Assembly: GCA_009829735.1 (NCBI GenBank)
Contig: CM020620.1
Coordinates: 7,208,545-7,272,544 of the forward strand
Direction: 5' to 3'
Origin: Pyropia yezoensis
Lineage: Eukaryota > Rhodophyta > Bangiophyceae > Bangiales > Bangiaceae
DNA: 64,000 bases
Position 1 is the first letter of the stretch, and each line of letters starts with the position of its first letter. The translations under genes and the position numbers were made by a program. Shown here one piece after another: positions 53,534 to 64,000 of the stretch. The notes beneath the pieces are model-generated. The model did no database searches and was not told the DNA's origin. It saw only the letters and a program-made list of their open reading frames with translations.

Positions 53534-56500
53534 ATGGCGCACACGCTGCAGTCTGTCACGAGGGCGGCTTCCGAGAAGGAGAAGGAGCTAGAGGAGCTTC
53601 AGATGGACATCAAGGACTTGCTCGTGAAGCTGGAGGGTGCTGCCGTTCAGGATGTTGACGAAGAACGACGTCCGAAACAGCTCGATAGGACTGACTCTGA
53701 TCAAGCCATGGTTGATCGTGCGTCAAAGGACACCGTGGCCAGGGTGACCGACCTACAAAAGCACAAGTCCTACGTAATTGGCCGCCTCCGCAAGCTTTAC
53801 AAGGACCTAGAAGAGACCTTCCAAGCCATGAGCACGTCGGAGATGATTGCGTGTGACGTGCTCTCGGTGAGCACTCTGATCATGGAGAAAGAGTCGCAGC
53901 TGAAGGCGGTGCGGGGGCAGTTCAAGGCTGCAACGTCGAAGCGGGATGACCAAGACGCTGCTCTAGTCCCGCCAGACAAGAGTGGATGGGACAAGGCGCG
54001 AGCCTGTCGTGAAAGCGAAGCCTACTCTGTTGTGCAGGAGTGCCTCCGGGAGGACCAGGCGTACATCCTGGGCGTGCTTGAGATTCTGTGTCGCGTGGAG
54101 AACATGCTCCAGACCCAGCAGCGCGCGCAGGTACGTTTGTGGATGTCTCTCACCTCTTCGTGTGCTGTTGCCCGTGGTTGGTATTTTGTTCTTTTTTTCG
54201 TTGGGTTTATCGCGTGGCTCTCCTACTGACCTGCATTGCACGTCATGACCGAGCTCACCGTTTCTCATTGTTTAAATATGGACGTAGCTGCTGATCACTG
54301 GCCCGTTACCCTTGCATGCGGAGCCCGTCACGGAGGTGGCCAGACGATTGCCGCATTTCATTGCACCCAACCCGCTGTTTGGCACCGGGCTGTTCGAGAG
54401 GCGCTTTGGCGTCAACCCGGTACCTGCAGCTGTACGGGAGCTGCACTCGTTTCGGACGGACGCCCGCGGCACTGGGTACGTGATGGGCTCTCCTGGTCGT
54501 GGCAAGACGCTGTTCCTGCTCCTGCTGCTCCTCTCTATTGTAGGGGAGCCAGACCTTGTCATGTCGCTGACCCGGGCGATGCGGGACTGGTGGCGAAGTC
54601 TACCCGTCTATGTGCTGTCGTTCAATGGCATTACCAAGGCCACTGCTGATGACCACGTGCTTGCCTGGATTGACAAGCGCTTACCGCATCTCGTGCGCAT
54701 CATCTTCGCGGAGTCCTGGGATCCGACCGCCACGCGCAACACCTTTGACATGTATCGGGACCACGTGCTGAAGCTGCTGACCGAGGGACGGGTCAGCGTC
54801 GCCCAAGTCGTGGCGGTTGCCACCAACCTCGTGCAGGCTCGGCTGCTGCCGTCGTCGCCGGATGGGATGCGTGGGCTCTTGCTCGTTGATGAGCTGCCCC
54901 GTCTCTCTATTGCTGCTCTGTCCAGTGATGAGTGCGAGCAGTTGCTGGCGCGGCTGCAGAACTTGAGCAGCGACAAGGACGTGCTGCAGCGTCTGTCCGT
55001 TGGAGGCGAACGGGCGGCTGGACTGGCATCTTCGGCGACGGGCACGGCGATGACAAGGCCGTCAGCCGCTCTCGAGCAGTTTCCACCAGCGTCGCAGGCG
55101 GCGGCGACAACTACCACGGCAGAAGCGGAGGCTACGACGGCGGCCGCGGCCATATCCGCAGCGAAGACGGCCACTACATCCGACGCGGAGTCGACTTCCT
55201 TGACGGGCGAGAAGAAGGCGGCGGGCCTGGCTTCTGCAACAATCGCGGACGCCGTCAGGCGGGACCTGGAAAAGCGGATCACGAGCGCTGAAGAGGACAA
55301 AACCTCGCTACCTGAAGACGCAGTCATGGTGACGGCTGAGGCAGTGCGGAAGGCGATCTGTGATTGGTGTGAAGCGCTGCGCATCCGCCCGGTGATGACC
55401 GCGTTCAATGAGCGCTTTGTTGAGCGGCAAGCTGGCGCGCGGACGGGGTCTTTATCAACAGTCAAGGAGGTCTCCCGGATCCCCCTTCTACCTCTGGATG
55501 AGGTACAAGATCAACAGCGTCGCCGTCTCCTGGACCTGAGGGTTGCCTTGCGCTCGTCTACTGCTGCGGGACAACGGCGGCTGCTGCCTGTCGGGACTGT
55601 AGCAAGGCATCTTGCGCTGCTCACGCTCGGTCATCCTCGGGCGGCCATCGTGCTTAATGGTGCTGTCGAGGCGTCGAGCGACGGCGACCACTTCTTCTCC
55701 ATCCTCGTTGATGCCCTCGCACCGTCGTGTTTATCCGTGGCCCAAAAGAGCGTCTACATCTTGGCCCAGAACCCGCTGGTGATGGCTGTTGGCCTGCTCA
55801 ATTACGACGCGCCCTCGTCTGGCATGTTGACGGAGGAGCTGTCTTGGAACACTGTCTTTGGGGAGGGCGCTCTCATGCAGCGGCCAAGCAGGCGATCCAA
55901 GACCCGGAACCCCACCATCATTGTGACGTTCTTCTTGGCGGCACTGGAGGCCAGGCTGCAGATGGGCCTGGCGTCGGCCATCGTGGGCTCTGGCGCAGCT
56001 ACCCATGACGTGCTTCCTGCCTCTGATAAGTACGGCGGGTGGAGTGAGCCAGAGCACTTGGTGGTGGCGGACCTCGACGGCGAAGCAGAGGAGGATTTCC
56101 ACGAGGACTCGGTGGTGGCAACTGTCTTCGACATCTCCGGGGACGACGGAGGGGTCTACGCTGCGTGCAACGAGGTGCGACGCGCTCTACTCGTCGGCGA
56201 TGTTCCTGTGGCGTGGGAGAACCTCTTCCTGTGGACCGAGGTGCTGCTGAGCTGCTGCCGGGCGCTGCTGTGTCGAAACCAGGCTGCTCTGCTCGCGCCG
56301 GGGCCCCTTCCGTACCGCAAGTACTCGTTGCGGAAGCTGTATCCCACTCCTGACCGCCTGACGGGCCAGGCGCGGTGGCTGTCACAAGCTACTATGGACG
56401 CGTCAATCGCTTGCCGTGGCGTCGTCTACTTCTCATCCATCCCTCAGCTTCTTCAAGACTACTCTGAAGAGGACCTGCTTCGGCATGTGTGGCGGCCGTG

Positions 56501-56948
56501 GAGCTCCACCTGTCCAGGCATCGACGGTATCACCTTCTTACGCTGCGTGCGCGGTGCTAAAGGGGGGCCTCGAGCAGGCGAGCTTGTGGCGAGAGCGGAG
56601 CAGTACAAGAGCGGTGAGCGGCTATTGCCCAACACGGACATCTCCAAATCGTGCTCCTCTTTGCGTGGGCTGTTCGGAGATGAGTTATGGAAGCAGTGGG
56701 AGCGGCGTACTGCTCTTGTTATCACAACGCGCTCTCAAGCGCCTTCAAAGCTGGACTTGCGCACCCATGAGCCGGCGTTCGCGATTGAGAGCGTGATCGT
56801 GGTGGACGTCGACTCAATGGACAAGGCATACGGTAATACTATCGCTGCATTCGCGGTGTGTGCCGACTCGCTGTTTGGCACGCACGTCGTGTCGCGGCGA
56901 AGCCTTGCCCAGCCACCGAAAACGCGTCGTCGGCGCGCCTCTACGTGA
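53534..56948 (+). CDS. Two-exon coiled-coil P-loop NTPase, Crinkler/RHS-like
   Basis: Exon 1 53534-54130 (199 codons), GT-AG intron 54131-54287, exon 2 54288-56948; phase 0, about 1,085 residues. Exon 1 is a charged coiled coil (SEKEKELEELQMDIKDLLVKLE; RKLYKDLEETFQAM). Exon 2 opens with LFERRFGV, then Walker A GSPGRGKT (54486-54509), VLSFNGITKAT after it, and Walker B GLLLVDELPRL near 54870. An Ala/Thr-rich linker follows (residues about 470-540). The C-terminal half has ELSWNTVFGEGALMQRPSR, DFSEEDLLRH-like and EPAFAIESVIVVDVDS segments. The arrangement (NTPase with FNG motif plus divergent C-terminal domain) is that of Crinkler/RHS-type proteins; a nuclease-like C-terminus is only a guess. 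The ATG at 53534 begins the coiled coil, but the frame is open upstream to 53135, so the start is uncertain. Confidence 0.65.
54131..54287 (+). other. Spliceosomal intron, 157 bp
   Basis: CAG|GTACGT donor, CTACTGAC branch-like site at about 54223, T-rich stretch, and GACGTAG acceptor. Removing it joins two long frames in phase 0, while the unspliced frame ends in a hydrophobic tail at 54229. Confidence 0.65.
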
Positions 56949-59900
56949 CACCTTCGCGTACCCCCGGCAGCAGCGTCCAATGTCGCGCCGCACACGCCAC
57001 TGCCGCCGCCCTCGTGGGTGTCGCCGCCATTCACCGCGTCGTCCTCCTGTATGCGCTGTTTGGGGCGCGCCTCGGTTTCGCTGTGGCCGTTGCCGTCCAC
57101 GTCGGCGTCGTGCCGGGGCACAATGTGGTGGGCGCCAGACGGTGGGTCGCCGCCGCCACTCTGCGGAACGACACGAGGGAGGTGGCGTATTGGTAGGCGC
57201 TAGTGGGGCTGCCCGTGGGGGTGGGGTGGTCGTGGTCCCCGCGAACGGGGGGGGATGGGTACGTTGTTGAGGGGGAGGACGGTAGCGGCCCCCCCGCTGC
57301 CGCCGACGCCGCTGCTGCCGCCAACGTCAAGACGCCCGCCACCGCTTAACTGCCAGCGCAATCCGAGCTGCCCCCCCTCCCGCTGCCGCCCCTGGCGCAG
57401 CAGGTGCCACCTATTCCTTTGGTGACCTGTCGGTTCGGGGAGCCCCCCCGCGGCGGCCGCCATCCACCCGTGCTCGTCGCAACGCGCGCAGCCGTTAGGG
57501 GGCTTCTCGGCGTTGGAGAGCCCCCACCGCCGCTGGCCACCAGCCTCCCGTGTTCGGCGCACCCTCCCCTCCGCATGGACAGACGCCTTCCGCCCCGCTC
57601 CGGTTGTCGCGTATCTGCTCCGCCATCCCCGCGCGACGGTGGCGCACGGGCGACCGGCGGGCGCCGACGGGCGCAACCCGTCCCCCGGTTCCCCTTTCTC
57701 CGTGCCGCCCGACGCCCGCCACCCCGCCCTCCCACCGAGTCTACGTTGTAAACTTGGGCGCCCTTTTTTCCGCCCCCGCCACACGCTCCGCCGCCAACGC
57801 TGTCCTCTTTGCACCATCGCGGCTGCTGCTCGTACTGGGTGTGGCGGAGGTCACCCGCCGCGAGCCCTCCAACCCGGCAGCGGCGGACTAGACGCCCCCC
57901 CCGTTGCGAGGCAGTTGGCAGGGCGCTATGACAAACGGGAGGGTGGGCGGCAACAAGGGAGGGGAAAAGAGGGGACGTGAAGGTCAAGGGCAGGTGACGA
58001 CGCACACCGGCTGGCAGCTGGCGAGCTCTTGAACCACCCCCCCCGCGACCGCTTCCTGGGACTGGATTGTCGGAATGGCTTGAGGATGGGAAGAGGAAAA
58101 TGTTGACCAAACGCCCGGCGGCAGAGACATTCTTATGGCGCTTTGGCAACAGCGTCGACTACCGCCGCCGCCCCTGCCGCCGCCATCGCCATCGCCGCAA
58201 CCGCCGCGCCGCCGCCGCCTTACCACCCCACGCTCCACCGACGGCAGGGTGCCCACAGCCCGGCAACAGGAGGGGACAGCGCCCGCCTCACCGCCACTAC
58301 CAGCAGGTCGCCCGCCCCCCCGCCACTACCGGCACGTCGCCTGCCCCCACGCCACTACCGGCAGGCCGTGTCGGCCACAGCCAGTGCATGCCGCGTGGGC
58401 CGGCGAGCGGTCGCCCCCACCTCCCCCCGCTCCCCCCACGCTGCTCATGGCGGTGGCGCGGCGCGCGCGCGGCGCAGTCGCCGCCGCCGCCGCAGCCGTC
58501 GCCGCCACCGCACCACCGTGGCCTGTGGCGGCGGCGGGCGCGATCGACAACATCAGTGAAGTGCGCCACACCATTGAGGCCCCCATCTAATGAAACCATT
58601 ATGAGGCATGCCTTTATGGGATCCCTTGGTCCCATTACGAAGGGTGACCTAATGGTGCCCAAATGGACCCCTCCATTGGCACCTCCATTGGCACCTGGGA
58701 TATACATTTAAAAATTGGTTCCGTTTTTCAGCATCGGCAGATGTTTCATGGCGAGGGATACACTTTAAAAAGCCTACACAGCGCACCCTCAGCTACGAAG
58801 AGGCGCCTCCACGGTCCTGCCAGCGCTCCACCGCGAATATACCGCGTTGAGACACCCAACCAGCTGCACGGAGGGGGAGGCACCGCCGGCCAGCAAGTTG
58901 CACGCGCGGCGTCTCCCTCCACGGGTTCACCCTCGCCGCCGCCGTCACAACCCCCAGTGTTGCCATGCTGCTGCAGAACCCTCTTCTCCATGCCCCCCCC
59001 CCCACTGCTACAGGAGCACAAAGAAGCTCTCTCCCGCTAACGGCGTGCCCGTCATCTCTCGTCCCTCACCCGACCCTCACTCCCCGTAAGTACATACCTG
59101 TCCCCAGGAGCATCCACCGCAGCTCGCCTTGTATCTAGTCGGTGGTGTTATTGGCGAGACCACAGCAGCGTCCACCGTGCCGCTTGGTGACCGACCATCC
59201 GCAGCCGGAAGCAGCAGCCACGGAGCAGCAAATGCCCAAAAGAAAATGGCGCTGGAGCGGTGGTAGCTGGCCCAGCCGCGTCCCTTACCAGCTCCGTCAC
59301 CTCGGGCGCCGACGCCGCCCGAAGAAACCCCCGCCGCCCCTTCCGCACTGCCCCCACCGTCGCCGCGGCCAAAACCTCGGCCTTGTCCCCGCCGTCCCCC
59401 TTCGCCCCACCACACCCCTCGCCACTGCGTCCTCAGCCGCCTGTTGAGTCCTGCTCAAAAGCCCCTCCGTTCCCACCTCCCTCCTTGTCCCCACCCACGT
59501 TGTCGTCTCTGCCTCCCTCACCGTCCCCACCTTCCTTGTCGTCCGCACCCGCACGCGCCCCTTTCGAACCGACGAGCCATGAGCTCCTCGGCCAAGTCAG
59601 AGTGCTTGGGGAGGGCTGGCGACTGCTGCCCCCACACAGGTGACGGTCCCCCCTTTGGCGTGCCGTTGTCAGCAACGCGCTTGTTGAGGCGCTGCGTGAG
59701 CCTGCCTCGACCACAGCGTGGGCTTTTACCCCCAGCACAAGGTCGCACTGCCCCCCCGCATCCTCCTGCCGCCAAGGTACTTGCACTCACTGCCCCTCAG
59801 ACAGCCCACAGGACGCACATATCCAGGGCCGTGGCGCGCCACTGCTCAATAGGTGGTGGCTTGGTCTCCGATGAAAATTGTTTTGCAAGGGCGTGTCGCT

Positions 59901-60780
59901 CTCGGAGCTTTCTGGCGGTCCATCTCAGACTGATCGTTGAGGCCACCCCCGTGAATGGTCATGAACCCTGCCTCTCAATGACACCAAAATGACTCGGTTA
60001 CAGGACCCGCCATTCGCTCACTGTAAGTGCACTAGGCCATTAGACATCTAATCGACCCCTCAAAGGGCGCGCTCACCTTTAGTGATACAGTCAATCACCG
60101 ACCTTGTACCACCCCCGTATAAGCCCAGGTGGGCCTATAACGAGTTGGCCGACAGTCTTCCACAGTCATTCAGAGCAGCGAGAGAGGCGCGGGCGGCTTT
60201 TCTGGAGCGATTAATTGGCGAGCACGCACCTGGCGTCGCGGTGCCGTCAGCTGTAATGCTTGCCATAGGGGTGGGTCATCATCGGGGAATGACTGTAAAG
60301 GCGGGCCGGAGAGGTCACCGCGGGGGCAGAGGCTGGTACGGGGAGCGGATAGCCACCCCGTACGAGCGAGGCACGGGCCGTCTGCCCATGCGGAGGCGCC
60401 CAGCTGGGCGCCAGGCTGGTTCGAATTTTGTCAAGACGAAAAAAATACTGATGGCTTGTACAATGTACTGTACAGTACGAGGCCAATAATATTTCTGTGG
60501 TATAAAACTCGATCCTCTCAGACACGTGTCAGTATCCCTCCGGGGAAAGGGACAGGTAACAGAGAAAGGGGAACTAGGAGAGTGGTATGCCTGTTGCCTC
60601 ACGTGCCTGCTCGCAGAGCAAACAGATACGCACGGTAGTGCACACGGGGAAAAGGAAAGCAAACGCGCAGTTGTCTTTCTCCCTGAGGGCGCGGGCCACG
60701 GGCGCCTCGCTGTCCCTCTTAACGTGCATCTGGGGGAGTCTCGGCACGTTGGCCAGGTAGCCCCCCCCCTACCCCCGAGC
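56949..60780. other. Low-complexity intergenic region
   Basis: 56950-57350 mixed; 57350-58560 and 59240-59620 GC-rich with open featureless frames on both strands; 58560-58760 less GC-rich with a CCTCCATTGGCA 12-bp duplication at about 58670-58695; 59620-60480 unassigned; TATA-like GGTATAAAAC at about 60500. No gene supported. Confidence 0.45.
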
Positions 60781-60832
60781 GGCCCCGACCCGAGTCTAAC
60801 CTCGTCAGGTCGGGGGCCACTATCACTACTAA
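60781..60832 (+). mobile_element. Candidate Helitron 3' terminus
   Basis: Strong hairpin 60781-60818: GGCCCCGACC pairs with GGTCGGGGGCC (one bulge) and the inner CGAG with CTCG around TCTAAC. Ten bases later comes CTAA followed by T, the CTRR|T pattern of Helitron 3' ends. The 5' end was not identified, and the orientation is opposite to that of the Helitron-related gene at 47300-49430. Confidence 0.35.
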
Positions 60833-63059
60833 TTCTATTCTCCCTCACTAATCTCACACTAAAATTCTCTCAAATCAAGTCCCTCACGAATATGCAACAA
60901 CCCATCAGAAGTCCCTCTCTCACGCGTGGGTAGCGTAGTCCACCGCATCACAGTGCCGAGCACGGGCCACGGCCGCCAACCATCCCCACGCGGCGGGCGT
61001 GTCCTGGCAGCTAGTGTCCCTTGGTCGCCATCCCGGGTCGACGCCAAGTCAGGGCCAGGGATGCTACACGTTTCCCTTCGTCTTAGCGATGCGCGCTCCA
61101 GGGGACGCAAGATTGAACATCACACAACAGACCACGTGCAAACACCTGTTTCCAAGACCACCCCAAAACAGGTTTTTGTCTGGCATGGGCACGGGTCTCT
61201 GTTCCTACGCGCATAATTGCTGTTGAGACGCGCATTTCGTTGTGCGAGGCAGCACGAACTGTCCTGCAGCAGGCACATTTGGTGCCGTTCGGGGTCGAAA
61301 ATGTGCTCCTCCGAGAAAGCCCGCTGCAATGTGGGCGCCTGGGAACATCTGATTGCGACCACGAGCAAGGAAAATCAGCAGCGTGCAGCCCAATTCCGAG
61401 TGTGCAAGCTACAAGGTTTTAGACCCACTGCGTAGCGTCGCCAAAAACCTCAGCCGGGGACCAGCTCACACGTAGGAGGGACATCACTTGAGGCGTCTCC
61501 TTGACGTTGTTGAGAAAGACGATCTGCCAATAGATGCACAGCCACGCAAGCGGCTTGCTAACAATGGTTGTCATCGCATCAAGAACGTTGTTCTGACAAA
61601 ACACGTTCAAGAACATTATTCTGACAAACACGTTCTTTGTTACAAAGAAAACGTCAAATGCTGTTTAGTTTTATTCCCTGGGTATACTACCGTTGGCCAA
61701 ACTTTTTAGATGAGGAGAGCGGCCGTAACGCGCTCGTCGTGATGGTCAAAAAAAAAAGCGACAAACAGCTATGTATATTGTGCATCCCCCGAAAAGTAGA
61801 CGTGTCGCAGTCGTGAACGTGCAATTCTTATGCACCACATGCCTGGCACGTGCGTGGAAGCTGTAAATTTCCAAGCAATTCGTGAGCACTCGCGCACAAT
61901 GGGTGACTCTCAATCGCTGCACAATATTGATCGCGAGATGGCTACACGTCCGAACCCCGTGTCCCTGCAAGAGCAGCGGAGCATTGTCAAAGAGATTGAA
62001 GACTGGGGACCATATCAGGCGGCAGCACACCACCCAGGGAGTGGGATGCTCCATTCGTGTCTGGCCCGGAACGAAAAAAACATGAAGACCAAGGACGGGC
62101 GCGACCCCAGCTCGCTGTGTGTGGCTTAGAGCCATTCTCCGGTCCAGCGGACGGAAAATTGCTTGGTAGGGAGGCCGATCATGCACCAGTTCCTGTCGTA
62201 GTCGTGCACCCGAGAAAGACCAGGTGCCTGCCTGGCCGCCGGGCTTCAGTGATGCCTGTGGCGCCAGCAGGAGCAGAGATGTGTGCTGAGTGACCGGCAG
62301 AAAATCAGAATCGGCTGGGATCGCGCCGTCCACTTCTGTTGTGACTCCAGGCCCTCCAGGGCCGCCTGGACGGCGCTTGGGATGCAGGTGCTGATGTGGA
62401 CCTTGCGTGACGCCTCTCAGTCTTTGACTGGTACTAAGATTATATATATCTCTCATATCGCCGACGTACGCATGTACAGGCTTTTAAAACGAACTGAGCG
62501 TGCAGAAAATGCAGCCAGACGCGAAGCATTCCTCGTCGCACCAGTCTCCCCGGTGCTGATTGGCCGCTTGGGCCCGAGATGCGTGTTTCCATCCAAAAAA
62601 ATACACGGCGGTGGGCTCGCGCGACCCGCTTCTGCCGAGTTTCTCGGCGCCCTGGGGCAGGCTGCGAAGTGAGCGGCGCTGAGTGCCTTGTTTGGCCTGG
62701 CGTGACTGCGCTCTGTCTGTGAGCAGGATGCTTCATTTCGTGAAAATCGCGCGGCCGGTTCGTCCTTCCACGGGTCCCTTCGTGACCACCCCCCAGGAAG
62801 CGCACTTCCGGCTGGTTGGACGTCGGATCCTGTGTGGCACAGCACAGCCTCTGCCGAACGGTGCGCTGGAGCGAGCGCGCCATTATGCGACGGTTATTGA
62901 AATATATTAACAATATGTTGCTATATAACTTCGCAAATAGGGATTTTTTGAAAAAGTCCGTATTAGGTCCAGTTCGGTCGCCGGCGGTCGTGGCCGGTTC
63001 CAGGCCAAGACGCCCGACCAAGTCGACCTGTGGACATCGGGTATCGGCGCTGACGCGTT
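60833..63059. other. Intergenic region, no gene recognised
   Basis: Mixed composition, closer to average than the rest. A 236-codon minus frame at 61746-62456 has no recognisable feature. Holds the short tandem repeat at 61581-61636. Confidence 0.45.
61581..61636. repeat. Two 27-28-bp tandem units
   Basis: AAGAACGTTGTTCTGACA... followed by AAGAACATTATTCTGACA..., each ending ACACGTTC. Confidence 0.7.
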
Positions 63060-63528
63060 TGTGGCAAAAACCTCTCTCACACGCGACACCTAAGTTGGGG
63101 CGGTGCACAAGGGCTGCCTCCCGTGTCGGGGGAACCGGAAGAAGTGCAAGTCCCACACACTCTATCCCTGTTGTGGGGCGATCCCCCCACTGACAAACAA
63201 GAAGATGGTGTGTGGTCCAACAGTTTCTTGGTCGGGACGGGGAAGCAGGGCCAAGCCCCGCTGTCCCTCCCCTTATCCTCCCAGGGTCCCCTCAGAATCT
63301 CGCCACTCAGAATCTCCTACCCCAGCACCTGCCCACCGGGCCACACGAAAATTCAAGACGATAAATGCAGAAAACCCTCAAATCCAAGTTGGATTTACTA
63401 CTAAGCTAACTATCCCAAACTTAGGGAATATGGCCCCAAATGCAGGGGGAGGAACGGGTCAGGCTAGTGGCCTGCCGACCCTTGCATGGCACGTGTTGCC
63501 CCCCTACCTGGGGGTCAATACTGCCACA
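63060..63528 (-). repeat. Element A' left LTR
   Basis: 469 bp, TGTGGC...GCCACA, same length as both LTRs of A, with more differences near its left end (63070-63110 and 63150-63200). Confidence 0.9.
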
Positions 63529-63864
63529 CTCCCCTCTCCTCAGTTCCGACCGACCCGGTCGGCCCTGTGAGGGGGTGCGTAAACGCACGTCTCGGCGTTG
63601 GGGGCGCGACTTGCTGACCCACAGCGTACGTAACGTGGACGTGGAGGCGGTCACGTTGACCGCCCCTCTCCTCAAGCTTGCCCACTCGGCAGCTTGCTCT
63701 CCCCGGTTCTCTCTTCACCATCACCAACACATCCCCCTCACCTTCCCCTTGGCCGCCCCACGCTGGGGAGGCCACCCATTTACCCACGATCCGAGCCCCT
63801 CTCAACTAGAGGCGGGTCTCGTGCCGCTGCAACCAGGGCGTCTCTCCCTAACTTGGGGAGAGCC
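63529..63864. other. Leader between LTR and antisense ORF of A'
   Basis: Aligns with 3975-4312 of A, including the polypurine tract and the GCTTGCCCACTCGGCAGCTT segment. No ORF supported. Confidence 0.7.
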
Positions 63865-64000
63865 ATGGCGACCCCGGGGGTGGAGACTGACTCTCTGGAT
63901 GAACGTATGGAGGACACCTCCTACGGTGCAGCGCCCGCCGGGACTTCCGGCGGGGGCTCCGCGGTTGCTCCGGGGGATGGGACTCCCGCGTCACCCGGCT
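63865..64000 (+). CDS. Antisense accessory ORF of element A', N-terminus only
   Basis: ATG at 63865 in the same AGAGCCATGG context as 4313. The 45 codons present differ from A at only a few residues (T to S in EDTTYG, I to V in GSAIAP, S to G at the end), supporting that start and the reading frame. Cut by the window edge. Confidence 0.8.
   Translation, partial: MATPGVETDSLDERMEDTSYGAAPAGTSGGGSAVAPGDGTPASPG

Larger units (their letters stand above)
63060..64000 (-). mobile_element. Element A', second copy of element A, left end only
   Basis: Same orientation as A. LTR, polypurine tract, leader and start of the antisense ORF are present in the same order and spacing; the element continues past the window. 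The base run before it (GCGTT) would be its target duplication. Confidence 0.9.

Noticed and set aside
61746..62456. 236-codon minus frame
   Set aside because: No recognisable motif, mixed composition typical of chance frames, no conserved neighbour.
1..64000. CRISPR arrays, bacterial operons, tRNA or rRNA genes
   Set aside because: No regularly spaced direct repeats with unique spacers, no Shine-Dalgarno-type gene packing, and no tRNA or rRNA sequence that I could recognise by eye.

Overview
The window is eukaryotic nuclear DNA of high G+C with long low-complexity tracts, few introns and a dense load of transposable elements. A GC-rich protist or alga (a red alga is one possibility) would fit, but nothing in the sequence fixes the taxon. 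About two thirds of the recognisable content is mobile: chromodomain-type Ty3/gypsy LTR retrotransposons in several layers, a decayed Helitron-related gene, and small repeats. Host-type genes are few: a partial gene running off the left edge (minus, 1-1222), a zinc-finger ORF (21784-22581), a frameshifted SET-domain ORF (49979-50757) and a two-exon P-loop NTPase gene resembling Crinkler/RHS proteins (53534-56948).

Layout. 1-3505: partial gene, then GC-rich triplet-repeat DNA. 3506-12882: complete retrotransposon 'A' (469-bp LTRs, target duplication GCCAG), gag and pol on minus. 13341-13989: possible inverted-repeat element. 14831-19017: decayed, 5'-truncated gypsy pol 'D'. 19020-20100: hypothetical minus-strand fragment and low-complexity DNA. 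20101-20698: a second D-type fragment in the opposite orientation. 20699-21150 and 43823-44274: one 452-bp sequence in inverted orientation, enclosing the zinc-finger ORF and a retroelement 'C' (gag, protease, partial RT). C is split by element 'B' (24395-43149, 363-bp LTRs, target duplication CAAGA). 45644-49430: minus-strand Helitron-related DUF6570 region followed by a ULP1-type protease. 63060-64000: the left end of a second copy of A.

The most interesting signal is in A, A' and B. Each carries an extra ORF on the strand opposite to gag-pol, lying between the end of pol and the 3' LTR and reading away from that LTR. The A and B proteins are very different in length and sequence, yet share a recognisable core (an FGSV motif, then an HLP motif 40-41 residues later). 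This points to a conserved antisense-encoded accessory protein. A and B also share an identical 19-nt primer-binding site.

Caution on assembly: 25303-32731 and 33232-40660 are the same 7,429-bp sequence on either side of exactly 500 N. The indel differences I noticed lie near the two contig ends. B is most likely a single element of about 10.8 kb that is shown partly twice.
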